Program-made: the position numbers and the translations under genes
NCBI RefSeq assembly: GCF_035762065.1
Contig: NZ_DASTPW010000010.1
Span: forward strand, 1-64,000
Reading direction: 5' to 3'
DNA length: 64,000 nucleotides
Origin: Methylibium sp035762065
Lineage (GTDB): Bacteria > Pseudomonadota > Gammaproteobacteria > Burkholderiales > Burkholderiaceae_C
Notes under the pieces: generated by a model
Told to the model about the DNA's origin: nothing
The model's database searches: none
Seen by the model: the letters and a program-made list of their open reading frames with translations, nothing else
Shown: positions 42,468-50,985 of the stretch, piece by piece
Layout: each line of letters opens with the position of its first letter
Position numbering within the stretch: the first letter of the stretch is position 1

Positions 42468-44003
42468 TCAGGCGAACAGCGCGCGGTGCTGCTCGCGCAG
42501 CGCGGCCTTCTGCACCTTGCCCATCGCGTTGCGCGGCAGCTCGCTGGCGACGATCACCCGCTTGGGCACCTTGAAGCCGGCGATGTGCTGCTTGAGGCTC
42601 GCGATCAGCGCCGCCTCGTCGAGCTTCGCGCCGCGCCGCTCGATCACCACCGCGACCACCGCCTCGCCGAAATCGGCATGCGGCACCGCGATCACCGCCG
42701 ACTCCTCGACGCCCGGCTGCTCGTTGAGAAAGCCCTCGACCTCCGCCGGGTAGACGTTGTAGCCGCCGGTGATGATCAGGTCCTTGCTGCGCCCGACAAT
42801 GGTGAGGTAGCCGTGCTCGTCGAAGCGGCCGACGTCGCCGGTCTTGAACCAGCCGTCGGCGGTGAACTCCTCGGCGGTCTTCTGCGGCATGCGCCAGTAG
42901 CCGGCGAAGACGTTCGGGCCCTTGACCTGCACGTCGCCGATCTCGCCCGGCGCGAGATCGCGCTCGCCGTCGCGCACGCGCAGCTGCACGCCCGGCAGCG
43001 GCCGGCCGACGGTGCCGCCGACGCGGCCGATGCGCTGCGGGTCGTCCTGGTCGCGGCAGGGGTTGGAGGTGAGCATCACCGTCTCGCTCATGCCGTAGCG
43101 CTCGAGGATCGTGTGGCCGGTGCGCTCCTGCCAGGCGCGGAAGGTCTCGATCAGCAGCGGCGCCGAGCCCGAGACGAACAGCCGCATGCGCGAGCAGGCC
43201 TCGCGCGTCAGGCCGGGCTCCTGCAGCAGCCGCACGTAGAGCGTCGGCACGCCCATGAACACGGTGGCTCGCGGCAGGCGTTCGAGCACCGCGCGCGGAT
43301 CGAACTTCGCAAGCCACAGCATCGGGCTGCCATTGAGCAGGGCGCCGTGGGCGGCGACGAACAGGCCGTGCACGTGGAAGATCGGCAGCGCGTGGATCAG
43401 CACGTCGTCCGACCGCCAGTCCCAGTAGCTTTTCAGCGTGCGCGCGTTCGACAGCAGGTTGCCGTGGCTCAGCATCGCGCCCTTGCTGCGGCCGGTCGTG
43501 CCGGAGGTGTAGAGGATCGCCGCGAGGTCGCTCGACGCGCGCGGTACGGCCTCGAAGCGGTCGGGCATCTGGGCCGCGCGTTCGAGCAGGCTGCCGTCGC
43601 GTGCCTCGCCCAGCGTGAACACGTTCTTCACGCCGCGCTGGAACGCGAGCTTCGCGACCCAGCCGAAGTCGCGCGGCGCGCACACCAGCACGGCTGGTTC
43701 GGCATCGTCGACGAAGTACTCGAGTTCCGCGCGCCGGTAGGCGGCATTCAGCGGCAGGTAGACGAAGCCGGCGCGCAGCGTCGCCAGGTACAGCAGCAGC
43801 GCCTCGACCGATTTCTCGGTGTGCACGGCGACGCGGCTGCCCGGCGCGAGGTCGAGCGACACCAGCAGGTTCGCGAGCATCGCGCTGGCGCGATCGATGT
43901 CGCGCCAGCTGTAGGCCAGGCCGGTGTCGGTTTCGATCGCGAGGCGATCCAGGTCGTGCGGAAAGCCCCCGCGCAGCGCGCCGTAGAGGTTGTGATCGTC
44001 CAC
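42468..44003 (-). CDS. matB: Malonyl-CoA synthetase (malonate--CoA ligase)
   Basis: A 511-residue ANL-superfamily acyl-CoA synthetase. The phosphate loop is YTSGTTGRSKGA (about 165-176), followed by ERYGMSETVM, the adenylation motif GWFKTGDVG and the C-terminal GYNVYPAEVE and PRNAMGKVQK lysine. The order and the HALPIFHVHGLFVA segment fit MatB, which activates malonate with ATP and CoA. Co-location with malonyl-CoA decarboxylase makes malonate the likely substrate. The start is GTG at 44003, seven bases after the Bug-type gene. Confidence 0.92.
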   Translation of the reverse strand: MDDHNLYGALRGGFPHDLDRLAIETDTGLAYSWRDIDRASAMLANLLVSLDLAPGSRVAVHTEKSVEALLLYLATLRAGFVYLPLNAAYRRAELEYFVDDAEPAVLVCAPRDFGWVAKLAFQRGVKNVFTLGEARDGSLLERAAQMPDRFEAVPRASSDLAAILYTSGTTGRSKGAMLSHGNLLSNARTLKSYWDWRSDDVLIHALPIFHVHGLFVAAHGALLNGSPMLWLAKFDPRAVLERLPRATVFMGVPTLYVRLLQEPGLTREACSRMRLFVSGSAPLLIETFRAWQERTGHTILERYGMSETVMLTSNPCRDQDDPQRIGRVGGTVGRPLPGVQLRVRDGERDLAPGEIGDVQVKGPNVFAGYWRMPQKTAEEFTADGWFKTGDVGRFDEHGYLTIVGRSKDLIITGGYNVYPAEVEGFLNEQPGVEESAVIAVPHADFGEAVVAVVIERRGAKLDEAALIASLKQHIAGFKVPKRVIVASELPRNAMGKVQKAALREQHRALFA

Positions 44004-44010
44004 GGCGTCC

Positions 44011-45006
44011 TCAGTCGAGCTTGGCGCCCGAAGCCTTCACCACTTCGGCCCAGCGCTTGATCTCGGCCTCGACGAAATTGCCGAAGGCAGCGCCGGTCAG
44101 TGCCGCCGGCTTGGAGCCGAGCTGGACCCAGGTGTCCTTCAGCTCGCCGCCGATCGTGCGCGTGACCTCGCCCGCCATCCGCTCGATCAGCTCCTTCGGC
44201 GTGCCCCTGGGCGCCCACAGGCCGTACCAGGTCGCGACCTGGTAGGTCGGCACGCCGCCCTCGCCGGCCGTCGGGATGTCGGGGAAGCCCGGCGAGCGCT
44301 GCTCGGCCGCGACCGCCAGCGCCTTGATGCGCCCGTTCTTGATGTGCACCGCCGAAGAACCGAGGCCGTCGAACATCACGTCCACCTGGCCGGCGATCAG
44401 GTCCTGCAGCGCCGGCCCCGCGCCGCGATAAGGGATGTGGGTGATGAAGGTCTTGGTCTGCAGCTTGAACAGCTCGCCGGCCAGGTGATGCGAAGTGCCG
44501 TTGCCGGCCGAGCCGTAGTTGAGCTTGCCCGGGTTCGCGCGCACGAACTTCAGCAGCTCGGGCAGGTTGGCGGCCGGCACGCGCTGCGGATTCACCACCA
44601 CCACCTGCGGCACTTTCGAGACCAGCGCGACCGGCACGAGATCGCTGCGGATGTCGTAGTCGAGCTTCGGGTAGACCGAGGGCGCGATCGCGTGATGCAC
44701 CGCGCCGAGGAACCAGCTGTAGCCGTCGGGCGCCGACTTCGCCGCGATGCCGGCGCCCACCGTGCCGCCGGCGCCGCCGCGGTTGTCGACCAGCACCTGC
44801 TTGCCGAACTGGCGGGTCAGCGCCGCCGACAGCGGCCGCGCGAAGGCGTCGGTGCCGCCGCCGGCCGGAAAGGGCACGATCAGCGTGACCGGCTTGCTCG
44901 GCCAGGCGGCCTGTGCCGCCGCCCAGGACGGCACGGCGAGCGCGGCAGGCGCCGCCATCAGGCGGCACAGGGCCGCGCGGCGGCCGCGAGAAGGAACTTC
45001 GGTCAT
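44011..45006 (-). CDS. Tripartite tricarboxylate transporter (Bug/TctC family) substrate-binding protein
   Basis: A 331-residue periplasmic binding protein. A twin-Arg signal (RGRRAALCRLMAAPAALAVPSWAAAQA) precedes the mature AAWPSKPVTLIVPFPAGGGTDAFARPL, the hallmark Bug motif, with VDNRGGAGGTVG and YGSAGNGTSHHLAGELF further on. These proteins capture carboxylates for TctAB pumps or act as sensors. No tctA/tctB genes lie nearby. Set between malonyl-CoA decarboxylase and matB, it probably binds malonate, which is inference. Confidence 0.92.
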   Translation of the reverse strand: MTEVPSRGRRAALCRLMAAPAALAVPSWAAAQAAWPSKPVTLIVPFPAGGGTDAFARPLSAALTRQFGKQVLVDNRGGAGGTVGAGIAAKSAPDGYSWFLGAVHHAIAPSVYPKLDYDIRSDLVPVALVSKVPQVVVVNPQRVPAANLPELLKFVRANPGKLNYGSAGNGTSHHLAGELFKLQTKTFITHIPYRGAGPALQDLIAGQVDVMFDGLGSSAVHIKNGRIKALAVAAEQRSPGFPDIPTAGEGGVPTYQVATWYGLWAPRGTPKELIERMAGEVTRTIGGELKDTWVQLGSKPAALTGAAFGNFVEAEIKRWAEVVKASGAKLD

Positions 45007-45055
45007 CGCATGTCTCCGTCGTTGTCGTCGATCGGGCCCTGGGCTCGGCCCCGCT

Positions 45056-46414
45056 TCAAAGCTGACGCGCCACGCGCCGCGAGCTCACCACTTCGCCGTG
45101 CGCGAAGCGTTCATGCTGCGACTCGACCGCGTCGAGGTTGTAGAGGTAATTCACCATCATCCCGAGCGACTGGCGCAGGCCCTTCGCGCTGCAGTCGCCG
45201 GCCCAGTTGAGGCGCTCGAGCCGCGCACCGTTGTTGAGGTGGAATTTCGCGACCGCGTCGCCGCCGGGCGTCACCGTGGCGCGCGCCAGGTAGTGCGCGG
45301 CGAGGCGCTCGATCGCAGCGCGGCCCGCGGCCGAGACGCGCTCCGGCGCGAAGCCGGCACCCAGGCCGGCGAGATCGGCACCGAACTCGGCGACCAGCGC
45401 CGCATCGGCCGCGGCGAGCTTCGCGCGCTGGCGCGCCGGCAGCGCCTCGCGCCCGGCGACGCGGGCAGCGTCGCGACGCAGCCAACCGGCGAAGCCCGGC
45501 ATCGGCGAAAGCGTGCAGAAGGTGCGCAGCTGCGGCAGCTCCTGCTTCAGCCGTTCGGCGACGCGCTTGATCAGGAAGTTGCCGAGCGAGACGCCCTTCA
45601 GCCCCGGCTGGCAGTTGCTGATCGAGTAGAAGGTGGCGACCTTGTAGTCCGCCGGCGGGCCCGGCGGCGAGCCCGGGTCGATCAGCGGGCCGACGGCCGC
45701 GGGCATCTCGGCCAGCAGCGCCACCTCCACGAAGATCAGCGGCTCGCCCGGCAGCTGGGGATGGAAGAACGCGAAGCAGCGGCGGTCCGGCTGCAGGCGG
45801 CGGCGCAGGTCGGCCCAGCCGGCGATCGCGTGCACCGCCTCGTGTTCGATGATCCGCTCCAGCAAGGCCGCGCTCGAGCCCCAGTCGACCCGCTGCATCT
45901 GCAGGAAGCCGGCGTTGAACCACGAGGACAGCAGGTGCTGGAAGTCGGCCTCGACCGCGGCGAGCTCGGGCCGCGTCTTCAAGGCTGCGAGCAGCGAACG
46001 CCGCAGCGCGACGATCGCGGCAACGCCACCTTGCACCCGGCTCAGCCGGCGCAGCAGCTCCTGGCGCGGCGGCTCGGCGCGCAGGGTCAGCTCGATCAGC
46101 CCCGCGGCCGAGGGCGCGGCCGCGTAGCGCTGCGCCGCTTCGAGCACCGCGCCGGGGTCCGGCCCGAAGCGCGATTCGAGCAGCGCGAACAGCGCCGCGT
46201 GCTGCGAGGCCGGCAGCAGCGCCAGCTCGGCCAGCAGTTCGCCGGCGATCACGAAGGCGTTCGCGTCGCCCGGCTCGGACAGCAGCCGCGCGCTGGTCCG
46301 CGCGATGCGTTCGAGGCGCCGGGCGTCGTCGAGCGCCGGCGCAGGCGGCGACGATCCGGCGGACCGGCGGCCCCGGCGCAGGCCGGCCGAAGCGGTACCC
46401 GGCGCCGTGTTCAC
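45056..46414 (-). CDS. Malonyl-CoA decarboxylase
   Basis: A 452-residue MatA/MCD family enzyme that decarboxylates malonyl-CoA to acetyl-CoA. The helical N-terminal domain and the GNAT-like catalytic domain are both present. FFHPQLPGEPLIFVEVAL and the signature ATFYSISNCQPGLKGVSLGN include the conserved Ser and catalytic His region, and FHLNNGARLERLNW lies near the end. The start is GTG at 46414, which overlaps the stop of the regulator (GTGA). Together with matB it converts malonate to acetyl-CoA. Confidence 0.94.
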   Translation of the reverse strand: MNTAPGTASAGLRRGRRSAGSSPPAPALDDARRLERIARTSARLLSEPGDANAFVIAGELLAELALLPASQHAALFALLESRFGPDPGAVLEAAQRYAAAPSAAGLIELTLRAEPPRQELLRRLSRVQGGVAAIVALRRSLLAALKTRPELAAVEADFQHLLSSWFNAGFLQMQRVDWGSSAALLERIIEHEAVHAIAGWADLRRRLQPDRRCFAFFHPQLPGEPLIFVEVALLAEMPAAVGPLIDPGSPPGPPADYKVATFYSISNCQPGLKGVSLGNFLIKRVAERLKQELPQLRTFCTLSPMPGFAGWLRRDAARVAGREALPARQRAKLAAADAALVAEFGADLAGLGAGFAPERVSAAGRAAIERLAAHYLARATVTPGGDAVAKFHLNNGARLERLNWAGDCSAKGLRQSLGMMVNYLYNLDAVESQHERFAHGEVVSSRRVARQL

Positions 46415-47148
46415 GCGAGCGCCTTCGCACGCCGGGTCGGCTTGCGCATCGCACGCCTCGGCGCCTGCTCGGACGCCCGCAGCGCCTTGAGCGCCTGCAG
46501 CTGGGCCATCAGGTGGCCGTGCATCAGCCGGCCGGCGCGCTCACCGTCGCGCGCGAGCAGCGCCTCGATCAGCGCACGGTGCTCGCCGATCGAATCGTCG
46601 ATGCGCCCCGGGTGGTGCAGCTGGCGGCCGCGCAGCAGGCGCATGAAGACGCGCAGCTGGTCGGTCGCCCGCGCGAGCCACGGGTTCGCGGCCAGCTCCT
46701 GCACGCGGCTGTGGAAGACATGGTTGGCACGGTAGTAGCCGTCGAGGTCGCGCGCGGCGGCGTGGCGTTCGAGCACGTCATGCAGCCGGGCGAGATCCTG
46801 CAGCTGCGCGTCGCTCGCCCGCAGCGCCGCCTCGCGCGCGCACTCGCCTTCGAGCAGCGCCATCACCGGGAACAGCCGCTCGGCGTCGTCCTCCGAGATC
46901 TCGGTGACGCAGCAGCCGCGGCGCGGCGTCGCGCTGACCAGGCCTTCGGCCACCAGCACCTTCAGCGCCTCGCGCACGGGGGTGCGGCTGATCGCCCACT
47001 CCGACGCCAGCGCGCGCTCGTCGATCCACTGGCCGGGCGCGAGCCGGCGCTCGAAGATCGCCGCCCGCAGCCGCGAGGCCACTTCCTCGTGCAGGGACAC
47101 CGGGCGGATCGCGCCGGAAGAAGCATTCCAATCGCTGAGGTCGGCCAT
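46411..47148 (-). CDS. GntR family (FCD domain) transcriptional regulator, probable malonate regulator
   Basis: A 245-residue FadR-type GntR regulator. The N-terminal winged helix (LHEEVASRLRAAIFERRLAPGQWIDERALAS and ISRTPVREALKVLVAEGLV) is followed by an FCD ligand domain with metal-binding histidines in NHVFHSRV and GEHRALIEAL. It is the first gene of the malonate operon, as MatR is in rhizobia, so malonate or malonyl-CoA is the likely signal. The start ATG at 47148 (MADLSDWN) is preferred over the long extension through the AT-rich promoter region. It overlaps the decarboxylase by four bases. Confidence 0.9.
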   Translation of the reverse strand: MADLSDWNASSGAIRPVSLHEEVASRLRAAIFERRLAPGQWIDERALASEWAISRTPVREALKVLVAEGLVSATPRRGCCVTEISEDDAERLFPVMALLEGECAREAALRASDAQLQDLARLHDVLERHAAARDLDGYYRANHVFHSRVQELAANPWLARATDQLRVFMRLLRGRQLHHPGRIDDSIGEHRALIEALLARDGERAGRLMHGHLMAQLQALKALRASEQAPRRAMRKPTRRAKALA

Positions 47149-47224
47149 GGCGTTCGCGGGTTGCCGGGACCGTAGCCGACAAAATTCATAATTACAAGAG
47201 CCGTCACCGGCTCGGAAACCCGAC

Positions 47225-47656
47225 ATGTTTCAACCCTCGCAAGACGACGTGCGGCGCTTCTTCTGCAGCGTGGCCGCGAAGCGCAAGGCCGGCATGCCGC
47301 TGACGCCGATCGAGGCGCAGGCGGCCGACTGGATCGCCGAGCACCCCGAGTACGCGGCCGACTTCGCCGATGCCGAGGCGGCGGTCGCGCGCAGCTACAA
47401 AGTCGAAGACGGCCGCACCAACCCCTTCCTGCATCTGTCGATGCACCTGTCGATCACCGAGCAGCTGTCGATCGACCAGCCGCGCGGCATCAAGCCGGCC
47501 TACGAAGCGCTGCTTGCGCGGCTCGGCTCGGCGCACGAGGCGCAGCACGCGGTGATGGACTGCCTGGGCGAGACGATCTGGGCCTCGCAGCGCAGCGGCC
47601 TGCCGCCGGACGGCGCGGCCTACCTCGACTGCGTGCGCCGGCGCGCGGCGCGCTGA
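47225..47656 (+). CDS. DUF1841 family protein
   Basis: A 143-residue protein of unknown function, conserved in beta- and gammaproteobacteria. The start MFQPSQDDVRRFFCSVAAKR and the core NPFLHLSMHLSITEQLSIDQPRGI are the DUF1841 landmarks. No signal peptide or membrane segment is seen. It is divergent from the malonate regulator. An AT-rich stretch (47180-47197) and a GAGCCG-TCAC-CGGCTC hairpin (47198-47213) sit directly upstream. It is convergent with the cytochrome c gene. Confidence 0.9.
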   Translation: MFQPSQDDVRRFFCSVAAKRKAGMPLTPIEAQAADWIAEHPEYAADFADAEAAVARSYKVEDGRTNPFLHLSMHLSITEQLSIDQPRGIKPAYEALLARLGSAHEAQHAVMDCLGETIWASQRSGLPPDGAAYLDCVRRRAAR

Positions 47657-47692
47657 GCGCAGCTGCCGCAGCGCGTCGACCGTCGGCCATGG

Positions 47693-47723
47693 AAAAAGCC
47701 GCCGGACCTTGCGGTCGGGCGGC
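47693..47723 (-). terminator. Terminator of the cytochrome c gene
   Basis: On the minus strand GCCGCCCGACC, GCAA, GGTCCGGCGGC, followed by TTTTT, 22 bases after the stop codon at 47745. Confidence 0.9.
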
Positions 47724-47744
47724 TCGATGCCGGGCCGGCGGTGC

Positions 47745-48407
47745 TTACTTGAAGCGCGACTGCGGCACGGTGCGCATGTCGGACGGCAAGGTGCTGATGT
47801 AGTCGGCGATCGCCTTCAACTCCGCCTGGGACAGCGGCTTGGCCTGCGAAGCCATGATGGCGTTGGCGCGGCCGACCAGCGGGTTCTTGTCGGTCTGGTA
47901 GGCCTTCAGCGCGACGTAGAGGTAGTCGGCGTACTGGCCCGAGAGCTTCGGGTAGCTGGCGTCGATCGGCTTGTTGAAGTTGGCGCCGTGGCAGGTCGCG
48001 CAGACCTGCACCTTCGCGGCGATGGCCTGGTCGGCGGCCTTGGCCGGCGCCTCCGGCACCGCGGCCTGCGCGTCCACCTGCTGCGCGTAGTAGGCCGAGA
48101 GGTCGGCGATGTCCTGCTCGCTCAGCGATTCGGCGACGCCGCGCATGCTCGGGTGCTTGCGCTCGCCCTTCTTGTAGGCGTTCAGAGAGGCCGCGAGGTA
48201 GGCCGCGTTCTGCCCGCCGATCTTCGGCACCTTGTAGATCTCGGGGAAGCTGGCCTGGTAGCCCTCGATGCCGTGGCAGCCGACGCACATCGCGTTCTTC
48301 TTCGCGCCGGCCGCCGCGTCGCCGGCCTTGTTCTGCGCATGCGCCGGAGCGGCCCAGACGGCCAGCGAGGCGAGGAGCGCGAGCGTCGCGCGAAGCGAAT
48401 TCTTCAT
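47745..48407 (-). CDS. Dihaem c-type cytochrome (cytochrome c4-like)
   Basis: A 220-residue periplasmic electron carrier. A Sec signal peptide ends at AHA (residue 24). Two haem-binding motifs lie in two homologous halves: CVGCH (41-45) and CATCH (136-140). Probable axial Met residues are in HPSMRGVAESLSEQD and IMASQAKPLSQAE. The layout matches cytochrome c4, which feeds electrons to cbb3 or other oxidases. ATG at 48407; the promoter lies in a striking palindrome shared with moxR. Confidence 0.95.
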   Translation of the reverse strand: MKNSLRATLALLASLAVWAAPAHAQNKAGDAAAGAKKNAMCVGCHGIEGYQASFPEIYKVPKIGGQNAAYLAASLNAYKKGERKHPSMRGVAESLSEQDIADLSAYYAQQVDAQAAVPEAPAKAADQAIAAKVQVCATCHGANFNKPIDASYPKLSGQYADYLYVALKAYQTDKNPLVGRANAIMASQAKPLSQAELKAIADYISTLPSDMRTVPQSRFK

Positions 48408-48459
48408 GGTGAGCAAGGCAATCAAGACGCCGGCGTCGGCGGGTTTGGAACGGCGGCGG

Positions 48460-48481
48460 AGTATAGGGGGACCCCTATACT
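48460..48481. promoter_or_regulatory. Palindrome with mirrored -10 elements between the cytochrome c and moxR genes
   Basis: GTATAGGGG, GA, CCCCTATAC (48461-48480): nine-base perfect arms. Read on the plus strand it ends in TATACT (48476-48481), and on the minus strand also in TATACT (48465 to 48460). Each arm can thus be the -10 element of one of two divergent promoters. No convincing -35 hexamers were seen, so an activator may be needed. Confidence 0.55.
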
Positions 48482-48533
48482 GAATCGGACCTCCCAAGCA
48501 CATCGGCGCGCGCCTCGCGTGAGCCTTTCTCCC

Positions 48534-49388
48534 ATGAAGTTTCAAGGCTCCGACCAGTACGTCGCGACCCCCGACCTGATGCTCGCGGTCAATGCCGCGA
48601 TCGCTTTGAAGCGGCCCTTGCTGATCAAGGGCGAGCCGGGCACCGGCAAGACGATGCTCGCCGAGGAAGTCGCCGCCGCGCTGAAGCTGCCGCTGCTCCA
48701 GTGGCACATCAAGAGCACGACGAAAGCGCAGCAGGGCCTGTACGAATACGACGCGGTGAGCCGGCTGCGCGACAGCCAGCTCGCGGATGTCGAAAGTTCG
48801 GCCAAGGTCAAGGACATCCAGAACTACATCGTGCGCGGCACGCTCTGGCAGGCCTTTGCGGCCGAGCAGCCCACCGCCTTGCTGATCGACGAGATCGACA
48901 AGGCCGACATCGAGTTTCCGAACGACCTGCTGCGCGAACTCGACCGCATGGAGTTCCACGTCTACGAGACCCGCGAGCTCGTGAAGGCGAAGCACCGGCC
49001 GCTGGTGTTCATCACCAGCAACAACGAGAAGGAGCTGCCCGACGCCGTCCTGCGCCGCTGCTTCTTCCACTACATCAGGTTCCCCGAGGCCGAGACGATG
49101 CGGCGCATCGTCGACGTGCACTTTCCCGGCTTGAAGAAGGAGCTGCTCGCCGCCGCGCTGAAGAGCTTCTACGACGTGCGCGGCCTGCCCGGCTTGAAGA
49201 AGAAGCCGAGCACCAGCGAGCTGCTCGACTGGCTGAAGCTGCTGGTCGCCGAGGACATCCCCGCCACCGCGCTGCACAGCGCCGACGACAAGGTCGCGAT
49301 CCCGCCGCTGCTCGGCGCGCTCTTGAAGAACGAGCAGGACGTGAGCCTGTTCGAGAAGCTCGTCTTCATGCAAAGCCGCAACCGCTGA
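48534..49388 (+). CDS. MoxR family AAA+ ATPase
   Basis: A 284-residue MoxR-type AAA+ chaperone, partner of von Willebrand A proteins in maturing target complexes. Walker A GEPGTGKT (33-40), Walker B ALLIDEIDKAD, and FITSNNEKELPDAVLRRCFFHYIRFP with sensor 1 and the arginine finger are all present. The start ATG at 48534 (MKFQGSDQYVATPDLM) is preferred over a long upstream extension lying antisense to the cytochrome gene. It heads a five-gene operon ending with a CoxE-like vWA protein. Confidence 0.94.
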   Translation: MKFQGSDQYVATPDLMLAVNAAIALKRPLLIKGEPGTGKTMLAEEVAAALKLPLLQWHIKSTTKAQQGLYEYDAVSRLRDSQLADVESSAKVKDIQNYIVRGTLWQAFAAEQPTALLIDEIDKADIEFPNDLLRELDRMEFHVYETRELVKAKHRPLVFITSNNEKELPDAVLRRCFFHYIRFPEAETMRRIVDVHFPGLKKELLAAALKSFYDVRGLPGLKKKPSTSELLDWLKLLVAEDIPATALHSADDKVAIPPLLGALLKNEQDVSLFEKLVFMQSRNR

Positions 49389-49606
49389 TGGAACCGTCGC
49401 TGCGCAACGCGATGCGTGAAGGCCTGGCCGACGCGGTCGGCTTCGTCGTCGGCGCGCTGGCCGGCTGGTGGCTCGGCGCCCAGTTCGGCTTCGACTTCGT
49501 GCGCTCGGCCGGCTACGACGCGAAGGCGATGGTCGGGCTGGTCTTCATCGCGCTCGGCTGCGGCGCGGGCCGCTGGCTCGCGCGGCGCTGGATCCTGCGG
49601 CGATGA
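49388..49606 (+). CDS. Small membrane protein of unknown function
   Basis: A 72-residue protein with two hydrophobic segments (AVGFVVGALAGWWLGAQFG and AMVGLVFIALGCGAGRWLA) and basic ends. No family recognised. Its ATG at 49388 overlaps the moxR stop (TGATG), and its own stop overlaps the next start (ATGA), so it is translationally embedded in the operon, which is the main evidence that it is real. Confidence 0.75.
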   Translation: MEPSLRNAMREGLADAVGFVVGALAGWWLGAQFGFDFVRSAGYDAKAMVGLVFIALGCGAGRWLARRWILRR

Positions 49607-50208
49607 GCGCGGCGCCCGCGGCCTGGCCCGAACCGGTCACCTTGACCGGAAGGCACGCGCGGCTCGAGCCGCTCGCGCTCGACCATGCCGTCGCGCTGGC
49701 CGACGCCGCGAACGACGGCGAGCTGTGGAAGCTCTGGTACACGAGCGTGCCGGCACCGCAGGACATGCACCGAGAGATCGAGCGCCGCCTCGCGTTGCAG
49801 GCGGCCGGCTCGATGCTGCCGTTCGCGGTGTTCGATGTCGCCGGGCGGGCCGTGGGGATGACGACCTACATGAACATCGACGCGAAGCACCGCCGCGTCG
49901 AGATCGGCTCGACCTGGTACGCCGCCAGCGCGCAGCGCACGCCGCTGAACACCGAGTGCAAGCTCATGCTCCTCGGCCACGCCTTCGATGCGCTCGACTG
50001 CATGGCGGCCGAGTTCCGCACCCACCGGCTCAACACGCAGAGCCGCCGCGCGATCGAACGGCTCGGCGCGCAGCTCGACGGCATCCTGCGCGCGCACAGC
50101 CGCGCGGCCGACGGCACGGTGCGCGACACCGCCGTCTACAGCATCACCGCGGCCGAATGGCCCGCGGTGCAGTCGCACCTGCGCTGGCAGCTCGCCAAGC
50201 CGCGCTGA
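49603..50208 (+). CDS. GNAT family N-acetyltransferase (RimJ/RimL-like)
   Basis: A 201-residue acetyltransferase of the Acetyltransf_3 (RimJ/RimL) type. It begins PVTLTGRHARLEPLALDHAVALA, and carries VGMTTYMNIDAKHRRVEIGSTWY and LMLLGHAFDALDCMAAEFRTH, with NTQSRRAIERLGAQLDGILR as the family end motif. The substrate is unknown. It is coupled by ATGA to the small membrane protein before it and lies six bases from the next gene. Whether it acts with the MoxR/vWA pair is unclear. Confidence 0.9.
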   Translation: MSAAPAAWPEPVTLTGRHARLEPLALDHAVALADAANDGELWKLWYTSVPAPQDMHREIERRLALQAAGSMLPFAVFDVAGRAVGMTTYMNIDAKHRRVEIGSTWYAASAQRTPLNTECKLMLLGHAFDALDCMAAEFRTHRLNTQSRRAIERLGAQLDGILRAHSRAADGTVRDTAVYSITAAEWPAVQSHLRWQLAKPR

Positions 50209-50214
50209 GCTCGC

Positions 50215-50970
50215 ATGGCCACCGCGACCGACGGCACCTGGCTGCCCGGCATCGGCGACGCGACGCCGGCCGGCTGGTTCACCGTCGTCGCCTATGCGGC
50301 GGCGGCCTGGTGTTGCTGGCGGCTCGTGTCGCGCAAGGGGCTGCAGCGCGCGCCGATGCCGCTGGCGCAGCAGCGCTTCTGGTGGCTGCTGACCGCGGTG
50401 ATGGCCTTCCTGAGCGTGAACAAGCAGCTCGACCTGCAGACCGCCTTCACCGAAATCGGCCGCGCCGTCGCGTACGCCGGCGGCTGGTACGAGCAGCGCC
50501 ATCAGGTGCAGGTCGTCTTCATCGCCGGCGTCGCGGTGCTCGGCGCCTTGCTGCTCGCGGCGCTGTGCCAGGTCTCGCGGCCGCTGACCCGCGACCGCGC
50601 GCTGGCGCTCGGCGGCCTGGTCTTCCTCGGCAGCTTCGTCGTGATCCGCGCGGCCTCGTTCCATCACGTCGACCTGCTGATCAACGACACCGTGCTGGGG
50701 CTGCGCTGGAACGCCGTCTTCGAGCTGACCGGCATCGGCCTCGTCGCCGCCGGCGCGCTGCAGGCGTGGCGGCACGCGCCGGCATCTGAACGGCCGGCGT
50801 CGCCGGCCGCCCCACGCGCAGCGCCGGTGCGCGCCGCTTTCACGCCCTACCGGGGGCCGGCCACGCAGGCACGCAGCGCGGCGCCGAAGCCGCGGCAAGC
50901 GGCCACGCCGCGCAGCGCCTCCGGCGACGACCGCCCGGTGCGCTCGCCCGGCGATCCGCGCAACCGCTGA
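50215..50970 (+). CDS. Hypothetical multi-pass membrane protein
   Basis: A 251-residue protein of unrecognised family. About four to five membrane segments lie in residues 15-185 (for example GWFTVVAYAAAAWCCW, WWLLTAVMAFLSV, VVFIAGVAVLGALLLAALC, LALGGLVFLGSFVVI). A basic, Pro/Ala-rich, probably disordered tail of about 65 residues ends in SGDDRPVRSPGDPRNR. A conserved-looking ASFHHVDLLINDT loop sits between the last two helices. It lies within the moxR-vWA operon, 15 bases before the vWA gene. Confidence 0.8.
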   Translation: MATATDGTWLPGIGDATPAGWFTVVAYAAAAWCCWRLVSRKGLQRAPMPLAQQRFWWLLTAVMAFLSVNKQLDLQTAFTEIGRAVAYAGGWYEQRHQVQVVFIAGVAVLGALLLAALCQVSRPLTRDRALALGGLVFLGSFVVIRAASFHHVDLLINDTVLGLRWNAVFELTGIGLVAAGALQAWRHAPASERPASPAAPRAAPVRAAFTPYRGPATQARSAAPKPRQAATPRSASGDDRPVRSPGDPRNR

Positions 50971-50985
50971 GGCAGGAGCCGCACG

